A program made the translations under genes and the position numbers. Of a DNA stretch of 64,000 bases, positions 39,583 through 49,010 are shown piece after piece. The DNA is from Microbacterium memoriense (GTDB lineage Bacteria; Actinomycetota; Actinomycetes; Actinomycetales; Microbacteriaceae): positions 186,001 to 250,000 of the forward strand of contig NZ_JAODOR010000011.1 of NCBI RefSeq assembly GCF_025398275.1, given 5' to 3'. The notes under the pieces are model-generated. The model was not told the origin of the DNA. It did not search any database and saw nothing but the letters and a program-made list of their open reading frames with translations. Each line of letters starts with the position of its first letter. Position 1 is the stretch's first letter.

Positions 39583-40020
39583 TCAGGGCTGAAGGGTCGC
39601 GACCCAGTACCCCTCGGCCTCCGCCGACGACGCCGCCGCGGCGAATGCCGTCAGGGGACCGACCTGCGGGGGCACCGCAATCGGGGTGAGCAGGTCCCCG
39701 CCGTGGCACACGATGTCCTGCGACAGCGTGAGCGTCGTGTCCTCGCCGGTATAGGTCAGGGTGAAAGCGGCGCGATCGCTGCCGATACACCGCAGTTCGA
39801 CCGACGTGAATGTCGTTGGGTCGGCGAAGTCGATGCGGGTGGCGCTCGCCGCGCTCGAATCGGTCAACTGCGCGCCGACGCTGTTGCCCGATCCCGCGCT
39901 GCTGACTTCGGTGAACCATCCCGACCAGGCCGAGCGGTCGGCTTCGGTCGCTCCCCCGGCGCACGCCGTGAGGCCGAGGGCGAGGAGGGCCCCCGCGGCG
40001 ACAGCGAGCCGGCGGTTCAC
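39583..40020 (-). CDS. Small secreted lipoprotein of unknown function
   Basis: 145 aa. The lipoprotein signal is NRRLAVAAGALLALGLTAC, with the lipid-modified Cys at 20. The mature region has two further cysteines (VELRCIGSD and QDIVCHGGD) that could form a disulfide, and a strand-rich pattern (AAFTLTYTGEDTTLTL). No family is recognised. GTG 40020 lies one base after the carboxylase alpha stop, so translation is coupled; there is no other ribosome site. The function may relate to the envelope. Confidence 0.75.
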   Translation of the reverse strand: MNRRLAVAAGALLALGLTACAGGATEADRSAWSGWFTEVSSAGSGNSVGAQLTDSSAASATRIDFADPTTFTSVELRCIGSDRAAFTLTYTGEDTTLTLSQDIVCHGGDLLTPIAVPPQVGPLTAFAAAASSAEAEGYWVATLQP

Positions 40021-40021
40021 G

Positions 40022-41818
40022 TCAGGAGATCGTGAGTAGTTGGTGACCGGCGGGCACCGTCGTGCCGGGTGCCGCATCGATCGCGCCGATGACACCGTCC
40101 TTGTGTGCCTGCAGCGGTTGCTCCATCTTCATCGCCTCGAGGACGACGACGAGGTCGCCCTTGACGACCTGCTGCCCCTCTTCGACGGCGAGCTTGACGA
40201 TCGTGGCCTGCATGGGAGCCTTGACAGCATCACCCGAGGCTCCGGCTGAGACGGCGACGGCGTGCGATCGCCGCGACGGGGGGACGGCGGCGGGTCGGCC
40301 GACTTTGAGGGGCGCGTGCACGATGCGATCGGGCAGGCTCACTTCCAGGCGCTTGCCGGATACTTCCACGACGACGGTGTGCCGCGGCTCCGGGTCTTCC
40401 GGCGATTCGAGTTCGCCGTCCCACGGCGGGATGTCGTTGACGAACTCCGTTTCGATCCAACGGGTGAAGACGCCGAACTCCCCGTCCTCCGCGGTGAAGG
40501 CGGGGTCGGTGACGACCTTTCGGTGGAACGGGAGCACGGTCGGCATGCCGGCGACCTCGAACTCGTCCAGCGCCCGGCGAGAGCGTTCGAGAGCCTCGGC
40601 CCGGTCGCGGCCGGTCACGATGATCTTGCCCAGGAGAGAGTCGAACGCGCCGCTCACGCTGTCGCCCGCGGTGACGCCCGAGTCGAGTCGGATGCCGGGA
40701 CCACCGAACGTCTTGAACTGGTGGATGCGGCCGGGCTGCGGGAGGAAGCCCCGTCCCGGGTCTTCGCCGTTGATGCGGAACTCGATGGAGTGTCCGACCG
40801 GTTCGGGGTCGTCGTAGTCGAGGGTCCCGCCCTCGGCGAGGCGGAACTGCTCGCGGACGAGATCGATGCCGGTGACTTCTTCGGATACCGGGTGCTCGAC
40901 CTGCAGGCGGGTGTTGACCTCGAGGAACGAGATCGTGCCGTCGGCGCCGATCAGGAACTCGCACGTCCCCGCGCCGACATAGCCGACCTCGCGGAGGATC
41001 GCCTTGGACGATTCGTACAGCGTGCGGTTCTGCTCGTCGGTCAGGAACGGGGCCGGGGCCTCTTCGACGAGCTTCTGGTGGCGGCGCTGCAACGAGCAAT
41101 CGCGCGTGGAGATCACGACGACGTTCCCCGCGGCATCCGCAAGACACTGGGTTTCGACGTGGCGGGGCTTGTCGAGGTACTTCTCGACGAAGCACTCGCC
41201 GCGTCCGAACGCCGTGATGGCTTCACGGGTCGCGGATTCGAACTGCTCCGCGATCTCGTCGAACTCGCGGGCGACCTTGAGGCCGCGCCCGCCGCCGCCG
41301 TACGCGGCCTTGATCGCGATCGGCAGTCCGTGTTCCTCGGCGAAGGCGATGACCTCGTCGGCGCCGGACACCGGTCCGGGCGTGCCGGGGGCCAGCGGCG
41401 CGCCGACTTTCTCGGCGACGTGACGCGCCGTCACCTTGTCGCCGAGCGCGTCGATCGCGTCGGGCGAGGGGCCGATCCAGACCAGGCCCGCACCGATGAC
41501 GGCACGGGCGAAGTCGGCGTTCTCCGCGAGGAACCCGTAGCCGGGGTGGACAGCATCCGCTCCCGACCGCCGGGCGACCGAGAGGATCTTCTCGATCGAG
41601 AGGTAGGTGTCGGCGCTCGCGGAACCGTCGAGGGCGTAGGCCTCATCGGCGAGGCCCGTGTGCATCGCATCGCGGTCCTGGTCGGCGTAGACGGCGACCG
41701 ATCCCTTGCCGGAATCGCGCGCCGCACGGATCACGCGTACGGCGATCTCTCCGCGGTTCGCGATGAGCACTTTGGTGATCGGCGTACGCACGCGGGACGC
41801 ATCGGAGGGGAGGGGCAT
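40022..41818 (-). CDS. Acyl-CoA carboxylase alpha subunit (biotin carboxylase + biotin carrier)
   Basis: 598 aa. It carboxylates its own biotin with ATP and bicarbonate, then hands CO2 to a carboxyltransferase beta subunit to make malonyl-, methylmalonyl- or longer carboxyacyl-CoA. The N-terminal biotin carboxylase has [18 protein letters not shown], the ATP-grasp loop [13 protein letters not shown] and [14 protein letters not shown]. The C-terminal carrier domain has Lys564 in [10 protein letters not shown] as biotin site. ATG 41818 has a TAGGCT box (complement 41826-41831) at 7 nt (leaderless). Beta and epsilon subunits and birA lie 5-8 kb away. Confidence 0.94.
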   Translation of the reverse strand: MPLPSDASRVRTPITKVLIANRGEIAVRVIRAARDSGKGSVAVYADQDRDAMHTGLADEAYALDGSASADTYLSIEKILSVARRSGADAVHPGYGFLAENADFARAVIGAGLVWIGPSPDAIDALGDKVTARHVAEKVGAPLAPGTPGPVSGADEVIAFAEEHGLPIAIKAAYGGGGRGLKVAREFDEIAEQFESATREAITAFGRGECFVEKYLDKPRHVETQCLADAAGNVVVISTRDCSLQRRHQKLVEEAPAPFLTDEQNRTLYESSKAILREVGYVGAGTCEFLIGADGTISFLEVNTRLQVEHPVSEEVTGIDLVREQFRLAEGGTLDYDDPEPVGHSIEFRINGEDPGRGFLPQPGRIHQFKTFGGPGIRLDSGVTAGDSVSGAFDSLLGKIIVTGRDRAEALERSRRALDEFEVAGMPTVLPFHRKVVTDPAFTAEDGEFGVFTRWIETEFVNDIPPWDGELESPEDPEPRHTVVVEVSGKRLEVSLPDRIVHAPLKVGRPAAVPPSRRSHAVAVSAGASGDAVKAPMQATIVKLAVEEGQQVVKGDLVVVLEAMKMEQPLQAHKDGVIGAIDAAPGTTVPAGHQLLTIS

Positions 41819-41899
41819 GGGTGCCAGCCTACTCAGCGAGGGGTGCTCCCCTTTGGATCACTCGCACAAGATCGCCGCGAAATCGTGTACGAGACCCTC

Positions 41900-42553
41900 C
41901 TAGCGCGCAGGGGTGTTCCAGAGATCGGTCCACACGATGCCGAGTTCGCCCGCGAGACGCCGCACGATCGACAGCGACATCCCGACGACGGTCGACGGAT
42001 CGCCTTCGACACGGTCGATGAACGCGCCTCCGAGACTGTCGACGGTGAACGCGCCCGCGACCTGCAAGGGCTCGCCGGAGGCGACGTATGCGTCGATCTC
42101 CGTGTCGCTGATGTCGGCGACGAAGCTGACGGATGCCGCCGCGACCGCGTGCGCTTCGCTCGGTTCCGCGCCCGGGCGCAGACGGAACACGCTGTGGCCG
42201 GAGTGCAGGATGCCGGTGCGCCCCCGCATGGCGCGCCACCGCTCGGCGGCGACAGCCGGCAGATGGGGCTTGCCGAGGATCTCGCCGTCCAGCTCGAACA
42301 TCGAATCCCCGCCGATGACGATCCCGTCGAACATCGGATCCTCCGCCGCGATCGTCGCGGCGACGTCGGCAGCTTTCCGCCGGGCAAGGAGCAGGACATG
42401 CGCGTCCGGCGCAAGAATGCGCCCCTCGTGGGCCTCCACGGCGGCGATGACCGCTTCTTCGTCCACCTGCGGGGCCCGCGTGAGGGGGTCGATGCCGGCG
42501 CCTCTGAGCAACATGAGGCGGGCGGGGGAGGTGGAGGCCAGGCACACGCGCAT
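41900..42553 (-). CDS. maf: Maf-family nucleotide pyrophosphatase
   Basis: 217 aa. House-cleaning enzyme that hydrolyses non-canonical or modified NTPs such as dTTP/UTP analogues. The N-terminal signature is CLASTSPARLMLLRGAGI; VIGGDSMFELDGEILGKP holds the substrate/metal Asp, and SGHSVFRL and AGAFTVDSLGGAFID complete the family pattern. ATG 42553 has a TACGCT box on its strand (complement 42561-42566, 7-nt spacer). It is divergent from the methyltransferase gene with only 38 bp between. Confidence 0.92.
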   Translation of the reverse strand: MRVCLASTSPARLMLLRGAGIDPLTRAPQVDEEAVIAAVEAHEGRILAPDAHVLLLARRKAADVAATIAAEDPMFDGIVIGGDSMFELDGEILGKPHLPAVAAERWRAMRGRTGILHSGHSVFRLRPGAEPSEAHAVAAASVSFVADISDTEIDAYVASGEPLQVAGAFTVDSLGGAFIDRVEGDPSTVVGMSLSIVRRLAGELGIVWTDLWNTPAR

Positions 42554-42591
42554 GGGCTCCAGCGTAGGCGTCGCCGCACTAGCGTGGAGGG
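42554..42591. promoter_or_regulatory. 38-bp divergent promoter region of maf and the TRAM methyltransferase gene
   Basis: Two leaderless-type -10 boxes face opposite ways: TACGCT for maf (complement 42561-42566) and TAGCGT for the methyltransferase (42580-42585). Only 13 bp separate them, so each -35 region must overlap the other's -10. The two promoters probably exclude each other. Confidence 0.6.
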
Positions 42592-43896
42592 ATGCAGCCC
42601 GGAGACCTCCTCGACCTCGACATCACGGATGTCGCCCATGGCGGCGTCTTCGTCGCCCGCCACGAGAACCGCGTCGTGTTCGTCCCCGACGCGATTCCCG
42701 GAGAGCGCGTGCGGGTGCGCCTGACCGACGTGGGGAAGTCTTCCTTCTGGCGTGCGGAGGCGATCGAGGTGCTCGATGCCTCGCCGCATCGCCGGCCGCA
42801 TGTCTGGCAGGCCGCCGACATCGGGGCGCCCCCCGATGAGCGCCCCGGCGGCGCCGACTTCGGGCACATCGCCCTGGGCCACCAGCGAGAACTCAAGCAG
42901 CGCGTGCTCGAAGACGCGCTCCGCCGGTTCGGCGGGATCGAGGTCCCCGCCGTCACGATGCGCGGCCTCGACGATGAGACTCCCGACGGAACACGGTGGC
43001 GGACCCGGGTGAGCCTGCACGTGGACGAGGACGGCCGCATCGGCCCGTTCGCGGCGCGCAGCCACCGCGTGATCGAGGTCGCCGAGCTGCCGCTGGCCAC
43101 CCGCGAGATCGAGGAAGTCGCGCTCGGACTCGAGGGCTTCGAACCGGGACGCATCGACCTCGTCCAGCCCACGGACGGCAGCGTCCGGGTGATCCTTCGT
43201 CCCGAGGTCCCTCGCGCGCCCCGCCCCGCGCGCGGCCGAGGTGCGCGCTCGGCGCCCCGCCCGCCGCGCCCGCGTGTCGATCCGACCGCTCAGGAGGTCG
43301 TGAGCGAGATCGTCGGCGGTCGCACCTTCCGGGTGGATGCCGGTGGCTTCTGGCAGGTGCATCGGCTGGCGGCGGAAGCGCTCACCTCGATCGTCCGCGA
43401 CGCGTTCTCGGGAGATGACCGTCTCGACCCCGAGGCGCAGCACTGGGATCTGTACGGCGGGGTCGGGCTGTTCGCCGCGACCCTGGCGGAGTTGGCCGGA
43501 GCGAGCGCGCAAGTCACTTCGGTGGAGTCCGACGCGCGGGCGACCGAACACGCGGGCGACAACCTCGCCGAGTGGGTCGGCGCACGCGCCGAGACCGGTC
43601 GGGTGGACCGCTGGCTCGCGGCGCAGGCCGCCGCCGCAAGCCCACGCGAGCGCGGTCGCCTGCGCCGCGGCGTGGTGCTGCTCGATCCCCCGCGGGCGGG
43701 GGCGGGTCGCGAGGTCGTCGAGCACATCGCAGGGATCGCCCCGGCATCCGTCGTCTACGTCGCTTGTGACCCGGTCGCTCTTGCCCGCGACATCGCGACG
43801 TTCGCGTCATTCGGCTACCGGCCCGAGCGTATCGATGCGCTGGATCTGTTCCCGAACTCGCACCACATCGAGACCGTCGCCGTCCTCTCGCGGTAA
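42592..43896 (+). CDS. TRAM-domain RNA (uracil-5-)methyltransferase, RumA/TrmA family
   Basis: 434 aa. An SAM-dependent m5U methyltransferase acting on rRNA or tRNA. The N-terminal TRAM/OB domain (about 1-60) contains VAHGGVFVARHENRVVFV. The methyltransferase domain has LYGGVGLFAATLAE (SAM site), VVLLDPPRAGAGREV and the catalytic Cys392 in VYVACDPVALARDIA. An arginine/proline-rich insert (about 200-225) lies between domains. The iron-sulfur Cys cluster of RumA is not evident. ATG 42592 has TAGCGT at a 6-nt spacer. Target base unknown. Confidence 0.9.
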   Translation: MQPGDLLDLDITDVAHGGVFVARHENRVVFVPDAIPGERVRVRLTDVGKSSFWRAEAIEVLDASPHRRPHVWQAADIGAPPDERPGGADFGHIALGHQRELKQRVLEDALRRFGGIEVPAVTMRGLDDETPDGTRWRTRVSLHVDEDGRIGPFAARSHRVIEVAELPLATREIEEVALGLEGFEPGRIDLVQPTDGSVRVILRPEVPRAPRPARGRGARSAPRPPRPRVDPTAQEVVSEIVGGRTFRVDAGGFWQVHRLAAEALTSIVRDAFSGDDRLDPEAQHWDLYGGVGLFAATLAELAGASAQVTSVESDARATEHAGDNLAEWVGARAETGRVDRWLAAQAAAASPRERGRLRRGVVLLDPPRAGAGREVVEHIAGIAPASVVYVACDPVALARDIATFASFGYRPERIDALDLFPNSHHIETVAVLSR

Positions 43897-43927
43897 TGCC
43901 CCCGGCGAGCCTGGTTAGGCTGGCCGT

Positions 43928-44593
43928 ATGACACGGGTGGCACTGATCGACGATCACGAGTCGGTGCGCCTGGGACTCGAAGCCGCGTGCGCGCGGTCCG
44001 GCATCCACCACGTGGTCTACTCCGGAAGCTCCGTGCGGGGGTATCTCGACTGGCGCACGTTCTCCCGGGAGGTGCCGGCCGACGTCGTCGTGCTGGATCT
44101 CACGCTGGGCGACGGCACGACGGTCACCGAGAACGTCGGGCGTATCGTCCGCGATGGTTCTCAGGTCATCATCCACAGCGTCGCCGACCGTCCCGCGGCT
44201 GTCCGCGAAGCGCTCACAGCGGGAGCGGCCGGGATCGTCAGCAAGGCCTCGCGCATCGACGATGTGATTTCGGCGATCGCAACCGTCGCCGCGGGGGAGC
44301 CGCTCGACAACGTCGAATGGGCGAGCGCCGTCGAGGGCGATCGCGCCTTCGCCGACGCGCAACTCTCCGCTCGCGAGCGGGATGTCCTGCGCCTGTACGC
44401 CGCAGGTCTTCCGCTGAAAGTCGTTGCCGACCGCCTCGGCATCGCCTATTCGACCGCGAAAGAGAACATCACGCGCGTCCGCGTCAAGTACGTCGAGGTC
44501 GGCCGCCCGGCGCCGACGAAGGTGGATCTTCTCCGCCGAGCGATGGAGGATGGCCTGGTCGCGGGCGATTTGGGCGGCCACGGTGGCCGCTGA
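43928..44593 (+). CDS. NarL/LuxR-family response regulator
   Basis: 221 aa. The receiver domain has D8/D9 in ALIDDHESVRLG, the phosphorylated D57 in VVVLDLTLGDG, and a conserved Lys in GIVSKASRIDD. The C-terminal LuxR helix-turn-helix is LSARERDVLRLYAAGLPLK followed by ADRLGIAYSTAKENI. ATG 43928 has a TAGGCT box at 43916-43921 with a 6-nt spacer. It overlaps the sensor kinase gene by 11 nt, so the pair should act together. Signal unknown. Confidence 0.9.
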   Translation: MTRVALIDDHESVRLGLEAACARSGIHHVVYSGSSVRGYLDWRTFSREVPADVVVLDLTLGDGTTVTENVGRIVRDGSQVIIHSVADRPAAVREALTAGAAGIVSKASRIDDVISAIATVAAGEPLDNVEWASAVEGDRAFADAQLSARERDVLRLYAAGLPLKVVADRLGIAYSTAKENITRVRVKYVEVGRPAPTKVDLLRRAMEDGLVAGDLGGHGGR

Positions 44594-45821
44594 CGCGCCT
44601 GCCATCGCGGTCGACCCCGCGGTGCGGCGTCCGCTCGGCGATATCTCGACGGGCGCCGAACGCTTCACGGAGCGGCGCGTCGAACGCATCCTCGCTCTCG
44701 TCGTGGCCATCGGATCGGTCGTTCTGGGTGCGCAGGCATTCCTGAACGCGCTCGGGTCGGTGCAGGAGGATCCGCGGTGGCACGAGCCACTCATGACCGT
44801 CGTGTTCGTGCCGCTCACGGCGATGATCATCGCGCTGTTCGTCGGTTTCTTGACGCGCACCACGACGACGGTGTTCGCCGTGCTGTTCCCGATCGTGCTC
44901 ATCGTGTGGCCGCTCGTCACCGCCGGCCGCGTCGAGGAGGCCGGCGGCCAGCCCTGGATCTGGTATCTCATCAACGTGGCGACGGTCGCCGCCGCGATGA
45001 CGTTCCGCCTCGCGATCCAGGCCGTATGGGCGATCGGCATCCCCCTGCTCTACGGCGTCGTCCGGGCCGTGCAGCTCGGCTTCGCACCGGATCAGCTGAC
45101 TCGCGTCGCGCTGGACGTCGCTTTCGCGATCATCCTGGCTGGCGTGCTCATGGCCATCGGGTGGATGCTGCGCGCCGTCGCCGTCGGCACGGATGCCGCT
45201 CGGCGGGATGCCATCTCGTCGTATGCGGCCGCCGCAGCCGCGGATGCGACCGAGCAAGAGCGAGTAGCGGTCGCCGCCCTCATGCACGACAGCGTGCTGG
45301 CCGCCCTCATCGCGGCAGAACGCGCGCGCAGCGATCGGGAGCGCGCTCTGTCCGTCTCGATGTCCCGCGAAGCGCTCACCCGTTTGGCCAACGCCGATCA
45401 GGATCCCGCGGAGGGGTCCGATGAGCCGGTGAGTCCCGACGTGATCGTGCGGGGAATCGAGTCGGCTGCCGCGGACCTCGGGGTGGAGATCGCGCTCGAC
45501 GCGCGTGTGGATGCCGCGTCTCCCGCCGTCCCGGGTCGAGTCGCTCGCGCTCTCGTGCTGGCGGCGATGCAAGCGCTCGCCAACTCCGTCCAGCACGCCA
45601 CAGGGAGCGGCCTCCGCGGCGAGGTGGTCGCCGACCGGGCCGGAGTCCGCATCCGCATCTCCGACACCGGCGGCGGGTTCGACCCGGCGACGGTGCCCGA
45701 CGACCGCCTCGGCATCCGGGGATCGATCGTCGCGCGTACCGCCGCGGTCGGTGGGCGCGCACGCGTCCACAGTGATGGAACGGGCACCGTCGTGACCTTG
45801 GCGTGGGAGCACGCGCGATGA
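44583..45821 (+). CDS. Membrane sensor histidine kinase (HisKA_3-like)
   Basis: 412 aa. About five hydrophobic helices lie between 35 and 200 (e.g. MTVVFVPLTAMIIALFVGFL; TVFAVLFPIVLIVWPLV; VALDVAFAIILAGVLMAIGW). The dimerisation helix has the phosphorylated His235 in ALMHDSVLAALIAAERA. The C-terminal ATPase domain shows an N-box region (MQALANSVQHAT) and a G-box SDTGGGFDP. GTG 44583 lies inside the end of the regulator gene. Little of the protein is outside the membrane, which suggests it senses membrane or intramembrane cues. It overlaps the next gene by ATGA. Confidence 0.88.
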   Translation: MAADAPAIAVDPAVRRPLGDISTGAERFTERRVERILALVVAIGSVVLGAQAFLNALGSVQEDPRWHEPLMTVVFVPLTAMIIALFVGFLTRTTTTVFAVLFPIVLIVWPLVTAGRVEEAGGQPWIWYLINVATVAAAMTFRLAIQAVWAIGIPLLYGVVRAVQLGFAPDQLTRVALDVAFAIILAGVLMAIGWMLRAVAVGTDAARRDAISSYAAAAAADATEQERVAVAALMHDSVLAALIAAERARSDRERALSVSMSREALTRLANADQDPAEGSDEPVSPDVIVRGIESAAADLGVEIALDARVDAASPAVPGRVARALVLAAMQALANSVQHATGSGLRGEVVADRAGVRIRISDTGGGFDPATVPDDRLGIRGSIVARTAAVGGRARVHSDGTGTVVTLAWEHAR

Positions 45822-46867
45822 CCGTCGGCATCCGGTCCGTGCTGACGGCGCTCGCCGTCGCGTTCACGACCTATCTGGCGATCGGGGCGCTCCTGTGGAC
45901 CACAACGCCGGCGCATCCTCTGCTGCTTATCGCGGCGGTCGTGCTGTACCTCTTGACGACCTGGGTGTGCATCCTCTGGAACGTCCGTCGACCCGCCGGC
46001 GAAGTCGCCCATGCCGTGGTCGGAGGGCTGGGACGACGTTCCGTGCTGCCCGTCTGGGCGGCGGCGCTGAGCGTCCTGGTGGCCGCCGTCATTCCTTCAG
46101 CGACCTGGCTGGCCGTGGGGGAGGATGCGCGACTCGAGGGTTTCGCGACGTGGAACCTGGGGGCGATCGGTGCGCTGATGTCGATCGTCATGGTCCGTCG
46201 CCGACCCTGGGCGGCGTGGGCGGGGATCGTCATCCTCGCGATCTCGGCGACGGCGTGGATCGGACCGGCAGATGCCTTGGCACTTGGGCTCGTCGGTGCG
46301 GTGCTGTGGGTCGGCATGGCCCAGTTGCTGACGTGGCTGGTCGAGCGCGCCGCGCGGGACACCGCCGAACTGACCGATTTGGAACGGGCAGCCTCGGAGT
46401 GGCTCGCCTCGCAGGAGGGCATGCGGCGCGAGCGACGCACCCACATCCAGCGTGCACTCTCCGTCGCCGGTCCCGTGCTCGTCCGCACGATCGAGTCGGA
46501 TGGTGGCCTCTCGGAAGATGAACGCGTGCAGGCGCGGATCGCCGAGGGGACGCTGCGCGATGACCTCCGGGGCCCCGCGCTCCTCGACGACCTCGTGCGC
46601 GAGCGTCTGGCCGACGCGCGACGCCGGGGTGCCGCGGTGACGGTCCTCGACGAAGGTGGCCTCGAGGGAGTGATGGATGCCGACCTCCTCCGCATCCGGC
46701 GGGAGTTGGCCGCTGTTCTCGGCGGTGCGACGTCGGAGCGGGTGTACATCCGCGCGTCCACGCATGAAGACGTCGCGGTCACGGTCGTCGGCCGGTCCGC
46801 TGGCGACGGTGGCGAGGAGAGCGTCGACCTCTGGCACGAGATCTCGCGCCGCGGCGACGGGAGCTGA
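45818..46867 (+). CDS. Membrane protein resembling a degenerate sensor kinase
   Basis: 349 aa. About six N-terminal hydrophobic helices (to about residue 185) echo the kinase upstream. They are followed by a soluble helical part with ERRTHIQRALSVAGPVLVRT and LRRELAAVLGGATSERVYI-like segments that sit where dimerisation and ATPase domains would be. No phospho-His context, N-box Asn cluster or glycine-rich ATP loop is visible. It may be a pseudokinase modulating the upstream kinase. ATG 45818 overlaps the kinase stop (ATGA), so all three genes are one transcript. No named family is recognised with confidence. Confidence 0.7.
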   Translation: MTVGIRSVLTALAVAFTTYLAIGALLWTTTPAHPLLLIAAVVLYLLTTWVCILWNVRRPAGEVAHAVVGGLGRRSVLPVWAAALSVLVAAVIPSATWLAVGEDARLEGFATWNLGAIGALMSIVMVRRRPWAAWAGIVILAISATAWIGPADALALGLVGAVLWVGMAQLLTWLVERAARDTAELTDLERAASEWLASQEGMRRERRTHIQRALSVAGPVLVRTIESDGGLSEDERVQARIAEGTLRDDLRGPALLDDLVRERLADARRRGAAVTVLDEGGLEGVMDADLLRIRRELAAVLGGATSERVYIRASTHEDVAVTVVGRSAGDGGEESVDLWHEISRRGDGS

Positions 46868-46885
46868 CTGCCGGGGAGATGAGGA

Positions 46886-46920
46886 AGGCGAGGGGTGGCG
46901 AAGCCGCACACCCCTCGCCT
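46886..46920. terminator. 12-bp stem-loop after the kinase-like gene
   Basis: AGGCGAGGGGTG (46886-46897) pairs perfectly with CACCCCTCGCCT (46909-46920) over an 11-nt loop, 19 nt after the stop. This is a terminator for the two-component operon. Confidence 0.75.
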
Positions 46921-46953
46921 GAGCGAGTGGTTACCCGAAAACCGACTCGCAAA

Positions 46954-46998
46954 GGTCGATGCGCTCAGAGAGCGCGTCGACCGAACGCAGAAGCGTTC
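46954..46998. terminator. Tandem hairpins in the convergent gap
   Basis: GGTCGATGCGCTC-AGA-GAGCGCGTCGACC (46954-46982) forms a 13-bp stem with one wobble; on the minus strand it is followed by TTTGC and a later TTTT, fitting a terminator for the carboxylase epsilon gene. GAACGC-AGAA-GCGTTC follows at 46983-46998. The rest of 46868-47065 shows no gene. Confidence 0.55.
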
Positions 46999-47065
46999 CA
47001 GCGGTTCTAGTCTCGCCGACCCGTCCCGCGGTTGTCTGTAGGTACTTTGGGGGACATGCGGTCCG

Positions 47066-47317
47066 TTACCCGCCGAATCTGCCCCAGGCGATGTCGCGAC
47101 GGAGCGGGGGGCGCAGCGCGCGGGCCGAGATCTGCCACGCCGAGGTGAGCGGAGCATCCTCCGTCACGGCAGTGGCGGCTTCGCCCTCGTAGGCCTCGGT
47201 GACGACGGCCATGACCGCAGCGAGCTCTTCCGGCGTCGGCTCTCCGCGGAGGACGCGCAGGCGCACGGGACTGTCTGGTTGCACGGAGCCGGAACTGTCG
47301 AGGCCCTCGTCGCTCAT
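47066..47317 (-). CDS. Acyl-CoA carboxylase epsilon subunit
   Basis: 83 aa. Small actinobacterial subunit that stabilises the alpha-beta carboxylase complex. [21 protein letters not shown] is the family core, preceded by a short flexible acidic N-terminus; [15 protein letters not shown] near the end is also typical. ATG 47317 overlaps the beta-subunit stop by ATGA. Its direct pairing with beta indicates an AccD5/PccB-like complex. Confidence 0.88.
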   Translation of the reverse strand: MSDEGLDSSGSVQPDSPVRLRVLRGEPTPEELAAVMAVVTEAYEGEAATAVTEDAPLTSAWQISARALRPPLRRDIAWGRFGG

Positions 47318-48903
47318 AGCGGGATGTTCCCGTGCTTCTTCGAGGGCAGGCTGGCCCGCTTCCCACGGAGGGCGCGAAACGCCTTCGCCACGGACACCCG
47401 GGTCTGGGCGGGTTCGATGATGCCGTCGAGCTCGCCACGCTCGGCCGCGAGGAAGGGCGAGGCCACGTTGTACGTGTACTCGTTCGCGAGGCGCGTGCGG
47501 ACAGCGGCGACGTCCTCGCCGGCTTCCTCGGCCTTCTTGATCTCGCCGCGGTAGAGGATGTTGACCGCTCCCTGACCGCCCATGACGGCGATCTCGGCGG
47601 TCGGCCACGCCAGGTTGACGTCGGCGCCGAGCTGCTTGGACCCCATGACGATGTACGCGCCGCCGTAGGCCTTGCGCAGAATCACGGTCACGAGCGGCAC
47701 GGTCGCCTCGGCGTAGGCGTAGAGCAACTTCGCACCACGGCGGATCACGCCCGTCCACTCCTGGTCGGTGCCGGGCAAGTAGCCGGGGACATCGACGAGA
47801 GTGAGGATCGGGATCGAGAACGCGTCGCAGAACCGCACGAACCGACTGGCCTTCTCGCCCGCCTCGATGTTGAGTGTTCCGGCCATCTGCGACGGCTGAT
47901 TCGCGATGACACCGACCGTCCGGCCCTCGATGCGGCTGAATCCGATGACGATGTTCGGCGCGAACAGCGGTTGCACTTCGAGGAACTCGCCGCCGTCGGC
48001 GATGTGGGAGATCACCTGGTGGATGTCGTAGGGCTGGTTCGGGGAATCCGGGATCACCGTGTTGAGGAAACGATCGGCATCCGTCGTCTCCCACTCGAAT
48101 CCGTGCTCGTACACCGGGATCTCGGCCATGTTGTTGTCGGGAAGGAAGCCGACCATCGTGCGGACGTAGTCGATCGCATCATCTTCGTCTTCGGCGAGGT
48201 AGTGCGCGACGCCCGAGCGGGTGTTGTGCGTGTACGCGCCGCCGAGTTCTTCCATGCCCACGTCCTCGCCCGTGACGGTCTTGATGACGTCGGGGCCGGT
48301 CACGAACATCTGGCTGGTCTTGTCGACCATCACCACGAAGTCGGTGAGCGCGGGGGAGTAGACCGCACCGCCCGCGGCGGGACCCATGATGAGCGAGATC
48401 TGCGGGATGACGCCGGATGCCGCGGTGTTCAGGCGGAAGATCTCGCCGTACTTTCCGAGGGCGACCACGCCCTCCTGGATGCGCGCGCCGCCGGAGTCGA
48501 GGATGCCGATGATCGGCATGCCGCCGCGGAGGGCGAACTCCATGACTTTGATGATCTTGTCTCCGGCGACCTCGCCGAGCGAGCCGCCGAAGGTCGTGAA
48601 GTCCTGGGAGTAGACGGCGACGGTGCGGCCGTGAATCGTGCCGACGCCCGTGACGACCGAGTCGCCGTAGGGGCGGGAGCGGTCCATGCCGAACGCGCTC
48701 GTGCGGTGGCGGACGTACTCGTCGAGTTCGACGAAGGAGCCCGGGTCGACGAGGAGTTCGATGCGCTCCCGAGCGGTCATCTTTCCCTTGACGTGCTGCT
48801 TGTCACGGGCGACGACCTCGGCATCGAGGACCGCCTCCTGGTAGCGCGCGCGGAGGTCGGCGATCTTGCCGGCGGTCGTGGACATGTCGAAGCTGTCGGT
48901 CAC
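47314..48903 (-). CDS. Acyl-CoA carboxylase beta subunit (carboxyltransferase)
   Basis: 529 aa. It transfers the carboxyl from biotin to acetyl-, propionyl- or longer acyl-CoA. The N-domain has [17 protein letters not shown] and [14 protein letters not shown], and the C-domain [14 protein letters not shown] and [14 protein letters not shown] with oxyanion glycines. GTG 48903 (giving [13 protein letters not shown]) is chosen because a TAGGGT box (complement 48911-48916) lies 7 nt upstream; ATG at 48885 is an alternative. Divergent from birA, the ligase that biotinylates its partner. Confidence 0.93.
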   Translation of the reverse strand: MTDSFDMSTTAGKIADLRARYQEAVLDAEVVARDKQHVKGKMTARERIELLVDPGSFVELDEYVRHRTSAFGMDRSRPYGDSVVTGVGTIHGRTVAVYSQDFTTFGGSLGEVAGDKIIKVMEFALRGGMPIIGILDSGGARIQEGVVALGKYGEIFRLNTAASGVIPQISLIMGPAAGGAVYSPALTDFVVMVDKTSQMFVTGPDVIKTVTGEDVGMEELGGAYTHNTRSGVAHYLAEDEDDAIDYVRTMVGFLPDNNMAEIPVYEHGFEWETTDADRFLNTVIPDSPNQPYDIHQVISHIADGGEFLEVQPLFAPNIVIGFSRIEGRTVGVIANQPSQMAGTLNIEAGEKASRFVRFCDAFSIPILTLVDVPGYLPGTDQEWTGVIRRGAKLLYAYAEATVPLVTVILRKAYGGAYIVMGSKQLGADVNLAWPTAEIAVMGGQGAVNILYRGEIKKAEEAGEDVAAVRTRLANEYTYNVASPFLAAERGELDGIIEPAQTRVSVAKAFRALRGKRASLPSKKHGNIPL

Positions 48904-49010
48904 GCGTTCCACCCTAGCGATCGGGTCGGCTCGGGCGTTGGGGGACACCGACAACGCGATCCCGATTCCGCTGTGCACTCTCGCGGTGGGCCGCGGCGTA
49001 GGGTGGGCGC

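Noticed and set aside
41826..41855. Short stem AGGGG-TGCT-CCCCT as a terminator after maf
   Set aside because: Only 5 bp, and it lies near the start of the carboxylase gene rather than directly after the maf stop. Evidence too thin for a feature.
46954..46998. Tandem hairpins as a tRNA or small structured RNA gene
   Set aside because: No tRNA cloverleaf, CCA end or conserved RNA family pattern. Position between convergent genes favours terminators.
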